A DNA stretch of 64,000 nt from positions 806,001 through 870,000 of the forward strand of contig NZ_CP130832.1 in NCBI RefSeq assembly GCF_030549615.1, read 5' to 3'. The position numbers were made by a program, and so were the translations under genes. A model generated the notes under the pieces. It saw only the letters and a program-made list of their open reading frames with translations, was not told the DNA's origin and made no database searches. The DNA comes from Stenotrophomonas sp. 610A2. GTDB lineage: Bacteria; Pseudomonadota; Gammaproteobacteria; Xanthomonadales; Xanthomonadaceae. This document shows, in pieces, positions 44,226 through 52,486 of the stretch (its first letter is position 1; every line of letters starts with the position of its first letter).

Positions 44226-45425
44226 ATGACGGATCAGCATTCACGCAGCCAGGACGGCGAGCGCGCCTTGTCGCTTGCCACTTTGGCCATCCACGGCGGG
44301 CAGTCGCCTGACCCCAGCACCGGCGCAGTCATGCCGCCGATCTACGCGACCTCGACCTATGCCCAGTCCAGCCCGGGCGAGCATCAGGGCTTTGAGTACT
44401 CGCGCACGCACAACCCGACCCGTTTCGCTTACGAGCGTTGCGTGGCGTCGCTGGAAGGCGGTACCCGTGGTTTCGCCTTTGCCTCGGGCATGGCCGCCAG
44501 CTCCACCGTGATCGAGCTGCTGGATGCCGGCAGCCACGTGGTGGCAATGGATGACATCTACGGCGGCAGCTTCCGCCTGTTCGAGCGCGTGCGTCGCCGC
44601 ACCGCCGCACTGGATTTCAGCTTCGTCGACCTGACCGACCCGGCCGCGTTTGAAGCCGCGATCACGCCGAAGACCAAGATGGTGTGGATCGAGACCCCCA
44701 CCAACCCGATGCTGAAGATCGTGGACATCGCCGCGGTGGCCACCATCGCCAAGCGTCATGGCCTGATCGTGGTGGTGGACAACACCTTCGCCTCGCCGAT
44801 GCTGCAACGTCCGCTGGAGCTGGGTGCGGACCTGGTGCTGCATTCCGCCACCAAGTACCTCAACGGCCACTCCGATATGGTCGGCGGCATGGTGGTGGTT
44901 GGCGACAACGCCGAACTCGCCGAGCAGATGGCCTTCCTGCAGAACTCCATCGGTGGCGTGCAGGGGCCGTTCGACAGCTTCCTCGCCCTGCGCGGCCTGA
45001 AGACCCTGCCGCTGCGCATGAAGGCGCATTGCGCCAACGCGATGGAACTGGCCAAGTGGCTGGAAACCCACCCGGCGGTGGAAAAGGTGATCTACCCGGG
45101 CCTGGCCTCGCATCCGCAGCACGAACTGGCGGGCAAGCAGATGGCCGGCTACGGCGGCATCGTCTCGATCGTATTGAAGGGCGGCTTCGAAGCCGCCAAG
45201 CGCTTCTGCGAGCGCACCGAGCTGTTCACCCTGGCCGAGTCCCTCGGCGGCGTGGAAAGCCTGGTCAACCACCCGGCAGTGATGACGCACGCCTCGATTC
45301 CGGTCGCGCGCCGCGAACAGCTGGGCATCAGTGATGCGCTGGTGCGGTTGAGCGTGGGGGTTGAGGATGTTGAGGATCTGCGGGTGGATTTGCGCGACGC
45401 ATTGAGAATAGAGGACGCAGCATAA
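44226..45425 (+). CDS. metB: cystathionine gamma-lyase/gamma-synthase (metB locus)
   Basis: 399 residues of the Cys/Met-metabolism PLP family. The PLP lysine is Lys210 in HSATKYLNGHSDM; FEYSRTHNPTRFAYE, FASGMAAS and VDNTFASP are family motifs. Synthase and lyase cannot be separated reliably from sequence; pairing with cbs favours the lyase, whereas the xanthomonad name is metB. metB marks one border of the O-antigen locus in Xanthomonas. Its TAA overlaps the galE ATG (TAATG), so the surface-polysaccharide operon is coupled to it. Confidence 0.9.
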   Translation: MTDQHSRSQDGERALSLATLAIHGGQSPDPSTGAVMPPIYATSTYAQSSPGEHQGFEYSRTHNPTRFAYERCVASLEGGTRGFAFASGMAASSTVIELLDAGSHVVAMDDIYGGSFRLFERVRRRTAALDFSFVDLTDPAAFEAAITPKTKMVWIETPTNPMLKIVDIAAVATIAKRHGLIVVVDNTFASPMLQRPLELGADLVLHSATKYLNGHSDMVGGMVVVGDNAELAEQMAFLQNSIGGVQGPFDSFLALRGLKTLPLRMKAHCANAMELAKWLETHPAVEKVIYPGLASHPQHELAGKQMAGYGGIVSIVLKGGFEAAKRFCERTELFTLAESLGGVESLVNHPAVMTHASIPVARREQLGISDALVRLSVGVEDVEDLRVDLRDALRIEDAA

Positions 45426-46432
45426 TGATCCTGGTTACCGGTGGAACAGGCTATATCGGATCGCATGCAAGCTTAGTACTTCACGAGGCTGGCCACGAAG
45501 TTGTTTTGCTGGATAACCTAAGTAATAGCAGCAGGTCGGTACTTGATCGTCTCGCTGCCCTTGCTGGTAAGTCTTTCAGGTTCGTCGAAGGAGATATTCG
45601 CGATGAGGCGCTTCTGACGCAGCTATTCAGTGAGTACAAGATTGACGGAGTCATGCACTTTGCCGGGTTGAAGTCCGTTGCTGAGTCCGTGGGGGACCCT
45701 CTCAAATACTTTGATAACAATGTTGCCGGTACCCGAACGCTTTTGGGGGCAATGTCGGTCGCTGGTGTGTACAACATGGTGTTTTCGTCCTCGGCGACGG
45801 TTTATGACGGCTCTCAGCGGCCACCATTTGCCGAAGATGCAGCGCTGGGTGCAAGCAACCCTTATGGAAACAGCAAGGCACAAGTCGAAACACTGTTGAA
45901 TGACGTAGCTTCAGCAGATCCGAGCTGGAGCTTTGCCCTGCTCAGGTACTTCAACCCGGTTGGAGGGCACGAAAGTGGGCTGCTTGGAGAAAATCCCCGC
46001 GGAGTTCCCAATAATCTCATGCCTTATATCTGTCAGGTGGCTTCAGGTGTGCGCGACAGATTGACTGTTCATGGAGATGACTATCCCACCATCGATGGGA
46101 CAGGAGTCCGGGACTTCATTCATGTGATGGATCTCGCGGATGGGCACGTAGCTGCTCTTGCCTATTGCTTGAAGAACAATGGTGTCCTTACTGCCAATCT
46201 GGGTACTGGAATGGGGACGTCAGTAATTCAGCTGATTGAAACTTTCGAAAGAGTCACCGGCAACAAGGTTCCGTTTCAGATCGGGCCAAGGCGAGCCGGA
46301 GATGTCGCAGAGTCTTGGGCGGACGCGGCAGTAGCGGAGCGGGTACTTGGTTGGCGGGCACGGCTCGGCCTCCCGGAGATGTGTCGTGACAGCTGGATGT
46401 GGCAAAGCACCTTGGCTCGGGGCGAAGCGTGA
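45425..46432 (+). CDS. galE: UDP-glucose 4-epimerase
   Basis: 335 residues, extended short-chain dehydrogenase. NAD-binding GGTGYIGSH, catalytic Ser/Thr in FSSSATVYD and the YxxxK pair in NPYGNSKAQVE. It interconverts UDP-glucose and UDP-galactose (or the N-acetyl forms), supplying a precursor for the O-antigen genes that follow. Codons end in A/T far more often than in metB next to it, a sign of a different origin. It is coupled to metB upstream and to wzm downstream by stop-start overlaps. Confidence 0.93.
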   Translation: MILVTGGTGYIGSHASLVLHEAGHEVVLLDNLSNSSRSVLDRLAALAGKSFRFVEGDIRDEALLTQLFSEYKIDGVMHFAGLKSVAESVGDPLKYFDNNVAGTRTLLGAMSVAGVYNMVFSSSATVYDGSQRPPFAEDAALGASNPYGNSKAQVETLLNDVASADPSWSFALLRYFNPVGGHESGLLGENPRGVPNNLMPYICQVASGVRDRLTVHGDDYPTIDGTGVRDFIHVMDLADGHVAALAYCLKNNGVLTANLGTGMGTSVIQLIETFERVTGNKVPFQIGPRRAGDVAESWADAAVAERVLGWRARLGLPEMCRDSWMWQSTLARGEA

Positions 46433-47259
46433 ATAATTCGAAAGTAAGCGGCGCATCCCCATGGGCGATGCTCGAATCGCTGCGGACCAACTGTCATCTC
46501 ATCAAGCAGCTCGCCAGGCGAGATATTGTTGGGCGATACAAAGGAGCGCTGATCGGTGTTGCCTGGTCATTCGTGACGCCCATTTTGATGCTGGCCGTAT
46601 ACACATTCGTTTTCTCTGTTGTGTTCAAAGCGCGATGGGGTGGGGCGGTCGGTGACAGTCGGGGGCAGTTCGCACTGATAATGTTTGTTGGCATGTTGGT
46701 GCACGGTTTGTTTGCAGAGATAATCAATCGTGCTCCAGGGCTTGTGCTTGCAAATCCAAATTACGTCAAGAAGATCGTCTTTCCGTTGGAGGTTCTTTCG
46801 CCAATGGTTGGGCTTTCGGCGTTATTCCATACTGCTATCGGTGTGGTGGTGTTTCTTCTTGCGTTCCTTGTGCTTGGTGGGAACGCAAGTTGGGTAATCG
46901 TTTTTCTGCCACTGGTTCTGTTGCCACTTCTGATTCTAGCTGTGGGCTTGGCCTGGTTTCTGGCTAGTCTCGGTGTTTATATTCGTGACGTAGGTCAGGT
47001 GACAGGCATCATTACCACAGTGATGCTTTTTCTTGCGCCGGTCTTCTATCCCTTGGAGAATCTCCCCCAGAATTTCCGTTGGGTTGTGCAGATGAATCCT
47101 CTGACTTTCATCATTCAACAAGCACGTGAGGTGCTGGTTTGGGGCCGGATTCCTGATTTTGCCGGGCTGCTGCTCTACCTGTTTGTCGCTTTGCTTGTTG
47201 CTTGCGCGGGGTTTGCGTGGTTCCAGAAAACTCGCAAGGGGTTTGCGGATGTCCTTTGA
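46429..47259 (+). CDS. wzm: O-antigen ABC-2 transporter permease Wzm
   Basis: 276 residues from GTG 46429, which overlaps the galE TGA; an ATG at 46468 is the alternative. Six hydrophobic segments, typical of ABC-2 polysaccharide exporters. The cytosolic N-terminal helix HLIKQLARRDIVGRYKGALIG and the late IIQQAREVLVWG segment match Wzm/TagG-type proteins. It moves completed undecaprenyl-linked O-chain across the inner membrane with Wzt. The gene overlaps wzt by 11 bases. Confidence 0.93.
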   Translation: MNNSKVSGASPWAMLESLRTNCHLIKQLARRDIVGRYKGALIGVAWSFVTPILMLAVYTFVFSVVFKARWGGAVGDSRGQFALIMFVGMLVHGLFAEIINRAPGLVLANPNYVKKIVFPLEVLSPMVGLSALFHTAIGVVVFLLAFLVLGGNASWVIVFLPLVLLPLLILAVGLAWFLASLGVYIRDVGQVTGIITTVMLFLAPVFYPLENLPQNFRWVVQMNPLTFIIQQAREVLVWGRIPDFAGLLLYLFVALLVACAGFAWFQKTRKGFADVL

Positions 47260-48658
47260 TACCGATCAGCGTGGGGTTATGGAGCCGCTGCACGAAATTT
47301 CAATTAGTGTCAGAAATGTTGGCAAGGTTTATCATGGTTATGAGAGCCCAATTGACCGGCTGAAGCAGTTTGTTTTTCCACGGATGAACCGTTTGAGCGG
47401 GCGCCAGTCCAAGGATCATTTCAGGGTATTCAAGGCGCTACAGGACATCAATTTTGAAGTTGCGCGCGGTGAGGTGGTAGGAATAGTCGGGCGCAATGGC
47501 TCTGGCAAATCCACGCTGCTACAGATCATCTGCGGCACTCTTTCGGCAACCACCGGCGACGTGCGTACCCACGGCAGGATTTCAGCTCTGCTGGAGCTCG
47601 GCTCTGGATTCAATCCAGAGTTCACTGGGCGTGACAATATGTACTTGAACGCTGCATTGATCGGTATGCCTCGCGGTGAGCTGGAGGACAGGATCCCCGA
47701 TATTCTTGAGTTTGCCGATATCGGCGATTTCATAGATCAGCCGGTAAAGACCTATTCCAGTGGTATGGCTGTTCGTCTTGCATTCGCCGTGGCGATCAAT
47801 GTCAGCGCGGACATCCTCATCGTGGATGAGGCTTTGGCCGTGGGCGATGAGTTGTTTCAGCGCAAGTGTTTCTCGCGGATTGACCAGCTGCGTTCTGAGG
47901 GCGCAACGATCCTGTTCGTGTCGCATTCTGCGGGCACTATCGTGGATCTGTGTGACCGGGCGGTGTTGCTTGATGGCGGCGAGCTTATTGCAGATGGTCC
48001 ACCCAAGGCGGTTGTTGGCCTGTACCAGAAGTTGCTGTATGCACCAGCGGCGGCGGCGGCTGCTCTGCGCCAGAACATCAAAGATCGTTCACTTGCAAAT
48101 GCCGGTGATGCTGATCGAACGAAGGGGCTGGAAGCGACGGGCAATAAGAGCGACGAAATCACGGGCGATGATGAGGTGTACGATTCCTCGTTTGTGCCGA
48201 TGGATACCATTGTTTATGAAAGTCACGGCGCACTGATCAGTGCGCCCGAGATTCGCACGTTGGCCGGTGCACGTGTAAATGGCCTGGTCCGCGGTAGAAA
48301 GTACGTGTTTCGTTACGTCGTGGATTTTGCCGCGAACATTGACAATGTTCGCTTCGGAATGGTGATCAAGGCGTTGAATGGTACTCATCTCGGCGGGAGC
48401 ATGTCCGCGCCGACGTTCGCGGATGGTCGTAGATTCCAACAAGGGCAGAAGGTCGTAGTTGAGTACCAATTTGACTGCATGTTGAATCCGGGGGTGTTCT
48501 TTCTAAATGCTGGTGTATTCGGAAATGTCGGGGGGGCAGAGTCGGTGATACATCGATTGGCTGATGCGGCTGCATTTAGAGTGCTTCCAGTGTCCAATAA
48601 TATTTCGCAGGAGTGGATAGATTTTTCCTGCAGGCCGATGGTTGAAGTTCATGGATAA
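47249..48658 (+). CDS. wzt: O-antigen ABC transporter ATPase Wzt with C-terminal carbohydrate-binding domain
   Basis: 469 residues. Nucleotide-binding domain (about 1-275): Walker A GRNGSGKST near 80, signature KTYSSGMAVRLAFA near 168, Walker B ILIVDEALAVGD near 190. The C-terminal part (about 310-469) is a Wzt_C-type beta sandwich (VYESHGALISAPEI, VRGRKYVFRYVVDFAANIDN, NPGVFFLNAGVFG), which in E. coli O9a/O8 binds the capped end of the O-chain before export. Its presence suggests an end-modified polymer, although no obvious chain-end methyltransferase is seen in the window. It overlaps the next gene by eight bases. Confidence 0.93.
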   Translation: MSFDTDQRGVMEPLHEISISVRNVGKVYHGYESPIDRLKQFVFPRMNRLSGRQSKDHFRVFKALQDINFEVARGEVVGIVGRNGSGKSTLLQIICGTLSATTGDVRTHGRISALLELGSGFNPEFTGRDNMYLNAALIGMPRGELEDRIPDILEFADIGDFIDQPVKTYSSGMAVRLAFAVAINVSADILIVDEALAVGDELFQRKCFSRIDQLRSEGATILFVSHSAGTIVDLCDRAVLLDGGELIADGPPKAVVGLYQKLLYAPAAAAAALRQNIKDRSLANAGDADRTKGLEATGNKSDEITGDDEVYDSSFVPMDTIVYESHGALISAPEIRTLAGARVNGLVRGRKYVFRYVVDFAANIDNVRFGMVIKALNGTHLGGSMSAPTFADGRRFQQGQKVVVEYQFDCMLNPGVFFLNAGVFGNVGGAESVIHRLADAAAFRVLPVSNNISQEWIDFSCRPMVEVHG

Positions 48659-51600
48659 AGTATTCGATAGTCTTCTGGTTGGTTCACCCAACGGCGGCGG
48701 GTTGCTGCACGTCCACGAAGGACGGGTCCACAAAATCGACCATCTGGATACAACCGGGCTTTACCTGCACGAGCGGAAGCTGCTGCGCGGCGTCCAACCG
48801 GCGCTCGTAATAGCTTATGGAGACCGGGTGGTTGAACTGAATCCCGCTGATGTAGCGTTTGGCGACATCCATGATGTGCTTATCGCAGATGATAAGTATT
48901 ATTTGGTGGGAACCTGGGGGAACGAAGTCGTATGCGTCGATGCTGGCGGAGTCGAACTGGAACGATGGAAGTTTCCAGGTGAGTATGACTCCTGGCATAT
49001 AAACTGCATCGCGAACTGGAGTGGACGGATCGTTTTCTCCGCGTTTGGCGAATTTACCGAGCATCGTGAGTACAAGGGAAGGTCTACAGAGACCGGATTT
49101 GTACGTGATCTTTTGACGGGTGAAACGTTGATCAGCGGCTTGACCCAGCCACATAGCCTGGTTCCTTTCAACGACGACTTACTGGTTGCCAATTCCGGGG
49201 CCCGCCAACTGTTGCAATATGCGCCCGACGGGTCAATTAGGCGCAAGCTCGACATCGATGGATACGTACGTGGATTGGCCATCGCCGGAGATGTGCTTTA
49301 TCTCGGCTTGAGCAAGTCCCGTAATGCGCCGCTCGACGACGTCAGTGGCGGCGCTGTGCTGGCTTTGGATAAAAACAGTTGGAGCGAACTTGGTAAGCTG
49401 CCGCTTCCTGTAAATGAGGTCTATTCGATATTGCCGATGGCGGCCGAGGACTCTGGATTCATCGTCAGTATGATTGCAGCGCACAGCGCGAAGCTGCTAT
49501 CCGAAATGCTGGCGAAGAAGACGCAGAGCTTGAGCGAGGCTGAAAGAGACCTCGCGCAGGTGGCGGTGGAGCGCGAGCAGGTATCAAAGCTTGTGGGTCA
49601 AGTGCAGGATCAGAGCCTCAGACTGAGCGCGGACGTAGCCCTGCAGAGATTCGAAGCACTGGATGCCGCCTTGGAAGTGCTTCTTTCAGACAGGCAGGAA
49701 GCAAAGGCTCGGCATGAAGAGTTGATTGGATCCATCCGTCAGTTCGAAGCACGGGTGATATCGGAGTTCGGCCATTCACGTGTTGGTCTGGCGGCACTCT
49801 CTTCTGCGTCGGATAGTGATGCTACGTCTCTGGAGGGCCTGTTCAATGGATTGCAGGGATTCCAATCCCAGATTGGTGTCCTCACGAACATGCTTGCGGA
49901 AGAGAAGGAGCGGCTACATGTGCTGGAACAGCGCGCTGACAGTGCCGAACGAGAGCTCAGGATTGTCGAGGGCTCGGCGTCCATGTGGATCACCTCGCCT
50001 CTTCGCAGGGTGGCTTCTATTGGCCGGAGCATGACCCGCGGTCTAAAGCAGATCGTGAAAGTTGGAGTTTTCTTCGCGCTGAATCCGCGCGAACTTGGCC
50101 GCTACTTACGAATTGCGCGGCGCATACAGCCTGCTCAAGTGGCGGGGTTGGTCGATGGGTTTGTCAAGCGGGGCGGGCCGCAGCCAGCCACCGCTGTGCC
50201 AGAGCCTGTTGTCTTTGATTTGAGAGGGCATCAAGGTCCCGTGGTTATTCTTACCACGCGTCATTGTGACTATATCGGGCAGCTGATGGCGAGCGCATTG
50301 AGCAGGGTTGGTATTTCCGCTGAGGTGATCTATGAGCGCCCACTGGCGGGATATTCGCATGTTCCGCACTTTGTGATCTGCCCGCAAATGTTCCCGGAAC
50401 TGCCGGGCTTCTATGTAGCATTCCAGTTGGAGCAATCCGTGAGTTCGCGCTGGTTCACGGATGATTATATTTCGCGTCTGGAGAACTCGTTCGCTATATT
50501 TGACTATTCGCTGAAGAATATCTCCTACCTAAAGGAACGGGGGCTAAGTCTGAAGCAGATAAACTATGTTCCCATTCATTACATGCCAGAGCTGGCTGGC
50601 CAGTACTCGAATGTCAACAAGTCTGACGATTACGATGTTGTCTTTTATGGAGACGCCAACTGTGATCGTCGCAGGGATTTCCTTGATGCACTGAGTCGTG
50701 TCTGCCGCGTGCGCGTTGTCTCGGAAGTGTTCGGGGATGAACTGTATCGGATTTTGGCTTCGGCAAAAATCGTGGTCAATATCCACTATTATCCCGGCGC
50801 ATTGTTGGAGACGACGAGAATCTGGGAGTGCCTGTCACTCGATTGCATGATTGTTTCCGAGCAGTCATCCGACATGGAGGAGCATGAGGAGCTGCAGGGG
50901 GTTGTCGATTTTGTGGGCGTTGGCGATGTGGATGGCATGGCTCAGCGCGTGCACTACTGGCTGGCAAACGCGGCTGCACGTGAAGCTGCGGTGGAGAGGA
51001 ATAGGGCTGTTCTGAAAGATAGCCTCAATCGTTTTGATTATTTCTTCATGCGATTCCTGCTGGCCACCGACAACATCGGCTTTGACCAGTTCTGGGATGA
51101 GGTGGGCAGCCGTTACAAGCTGAAGGGTGATCGTATTTGCCTGAATCTTCCGGAGTTCGCCGAGCGTAGCAGTGGGTTTGTGGCCGACAACAAGTTCGGA
51201 TTTGAGATGTTCCCCGGCCTTCGCCATTCCAAGGGTTGGGTGGGTTGTGCCCTCAGCTACAAGTACATGATCAAGCTTGCGGATCAGGCGGGCTTGGAGC
51301 GAGTGACCATCTGCGAAGACGATGTTGAGTTTCCGTCGGAGTTCGATAACGAATTGAAGCTGGTCAATGATTATATTGATAAACGGAATGACGGGTGGGA
51401 CATTTTCTCCGGCTTGCTCGCTGATCTGAGTAATGAGGCGAAGGTGTCGGATGTCGAGATTCATGGCGGAAAATGCTTCGTCGTCATAGACCGACTGATC
51501 AGTACAGTTCTTAACGTATATAACCGTCCTGTATTCGATGCGATTATTGCCTGGGATGAGTCAAACCGGGATGTCGAGAGTAATACTATTGATCGATACT

Positions 51601-51773
51601 TGGAGAGGAAGAAGGCGTTAAAGATTGTGACGACGTCACCTTTCCTTGTTGGCCACAAGGAGGAACAGCATTCAACTATCTGGGGTTTCCAGAACACTCA
51701 GTATGCAGATATGATCTCCGCCAGTAATGTTCTTTTGAAAGAGAAGATCGCCAGATTTACGGCAAGAGGTTAG
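48651..51773 (+). CDS. tri-modular protein: TIGR03032/DUF4915-like propeller, coiled coil, two glycosyltransferase modules
   Basis: 1040 residues. (1) About 1-280: a beta-propeller-like region resembling TIGR03032/DUF4915 proteins (YDSWHINCIANWSGRIVFSA, GLTQPHSLVPFNDDLLVANSG, VRGLAIAGDVLYLGLSKSRN). (2) About 283-445: coiled coil (LSEAERDLAQVAVEREQVSK; LAEEKERLHVLEQRADSAER). (3) About 530-800: CgeB/GT4-like domain (VVFYGDANCDRRRDFLDAL near 662, GALLETTRIWECLSLDCMIVSE near 716). (4) About 820-1040: GT25-like LPS transferase (GWVGCALSYKYMIKLADQAG, ICEDDVEFPSEF with the acidic motif near 889). It probably builds the O-chain or its primer at the inner face of the membrane. The acceptor and donor are unknown. 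Confidence 0.78.
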   Translation: MDKVFDSLLVGSPNGGGLLHVHEGRVHKIDHLDTTGLYLHERKLLRGVQPALVIAYGDRVVELNPADVAFGDIHDVLIADDKYYLVGTWGNEVVCVDAGGVELERWKFPGEYDSWHINCIANWSGRIVFSAFGEFTEHREYKGRSTETGFVRDLLTGETLISGLTQPHSLVPFNDDLLVANSGARQLLQYAPDGSIRRKLDIDGYVRGLAIAGDVLYLGLSKSRNAPLDDVSGGAVLALDKNSWSELGKLPLPVNEVYSILPMAAEDSGFIVSMIAAHSAKLLSEMLAKKTQSLSEAERDLAQVAVEREQVSKLVGQVQDQSLRLSADVALQRFEALDAALEVLLSDRQEAKARHEELIGSIRQFEARVISEFGHSRVGLAALSSASDSDATSLEGLFNGLQGFQSQIGVLTNMLAEEKERLHVLEQRADSAERELRIVEGSASMWITSPLRRVASIGRSMTRGLKQIVKVGVFFALNPRELGRYLRIARRIQPAQVAGLVDGFVKRGGPQPATAVPEPVVFDLRGHQGPVVILTTRHCDYIGQLMASALSRVGISAEVIYERPLAGYSHVPHFVICPQMFPELPGFYVAFQLEQSVSSRWFTDDYISRLENSFAIFDYSLKNISYLKERGLSLKQINYVPIHYMPELAGQYSNVNKSDDYDVVFYGDANCDRRRDFLDALSRVCRVRVVSEVFGDELYRILASAKIVVNIHYYPGALLETTRIWECLSLDCMIVSEQSSDMEEHEELQGVVDFVGVGDVDGMAQRVHYWLANAAAREAAVERNRAVLKDSLNRFDYFFMRFLLATDNIGFDQFWDEVGSRYKLKGDRICLNLPEFAERSSGFVADNKFGFEMFPGLRHSKGWVGCALSYKYMIKLADQAGLERVTICEDDVEFPSEFDNELKLVNDYIDKRNDGWDIFSGLLADLSNEAKVSDVEIHGGKCFVVIDRLISTVLNVYNRPVFDAIIAWDESNRDVESNTIDRYLERKKALKIVTTSPFLVGHKEEQHSTIWGFQNTQYADMISASNVLLKEKIARFTARG

Positions 51774-51831
51774 TGATGTGTTTTCAGTCTGGCAGGCTGC
51801 TATCCAATTACAAGTGAAGAGGTAATAAGTC

Positions 51832-52275
51832 ATGCGTGTTTCAACTTATCGATTTTGTACTTTTTTTCTGGCAGTGGTTGGACTTTCTGGTTGCCAAAAC
51901 GAAGCCAGTGCGCCCACGGCTGGACAGCACACGCCTGCAGGTCGGGATGCAGCATCTGTAACGCCGGCCGAGGTGACGGCTCCAAATCCTAAAGTGGATT
52001 TTTTTGTAACGCCGGACACGATTCGCGAGTGTGCCGGAGCAGCGCCAATTACTGCAGAGGTGAAGTGGGAAGTTCGTGATCCGGCGGTTGCCGAGGTTAA
52101 GATCGAAGTTGGCAATACGGATGGAGCTCCGCGTAAGCTGCTTTCGCAAGCTGGCCGTCAAGGGGGCGTGTCTACTGACGCTTGGGTCGTTGTGGGTACG
52201 AAGTTCTTTCTTTCAGAGTTCGCATCCGGGAAAGAATTGGCATCTGTTGTAATCAAGGGTGCTCCATGTAACTGA
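51832..52275 (+). CDS. outer-membrane-type lipoprotein with novel C-terminal domain
   Basis: 147 residues. Lipoprotein signal CTFFLAVVGLSGC with Gln at +2, which predicts outer-membrane sorting. A Pro/Ala/Thr-rich linker (about 22-55) leads to a compact domain (about 57-147) framed by two cysteines (IRECAG and GAPCN at the end) that may form a disulfide. The same domain pattern recurs at the C-terminus of the polytopic glycosyltransferase downstream. Good ribosome site GAGGTAATAAGTC. No named family was recognised; function unknown, probably in surface polysaccharide assembly. Confidence 0.75.
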   Translation: MRVSTYRFCTFFLAVVGLSGCQNEASAPTAGQHTPAGRDAASVTPAEVTAPNPKVDFFVTPDTIRECAGAAPITAEVKWEVRDPAVAEVKIEVGNTDGAPRKLLSQAGRQGGVSTDAWVVVGTKFFLSEFASGKELASVVIKGAPCN

Positions 52276-52399
52276 GGCCATGGCTCCCTAGATTAAAAAG
52301 GGAGCTGCAATTTAATTCTGCCAGGCCGGATTCTGGGTGCGCTGGGGCACTTCTGCACTTCACTTCTTGTCGCAGTTTAGCGATTTGCTAGAGGGACGA

Positions 52400-52486
52400 G
52401 TGAGAAGATACTTGTCCCGTTTCATTATTGACGTGGCGTGGCGTGGCGCCGCTAGTCGTAACTTGTCCGGGGTGGAGTTTGAGTAG
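52400..52486 (+). CDS. possible 28-codon leader peptide upstream of the polytopic glycosyltransferase
   Basis: GTG 52400 lies seven bases after GAGGGAC and opens a short frame (start RRYLSRFIIDVAW, end LSGVEFE) that stops at TAG 52484-52486. The stop falls a few bases after the TTG at 52479, a candidate start of the large gene in another frame. This arrangement could be translational coupling. No homology basis exists; it may also be chance. Confidence 0.25.
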   Translation: MRRYLSRFIIDVAWRGAASRNLSGVEFE

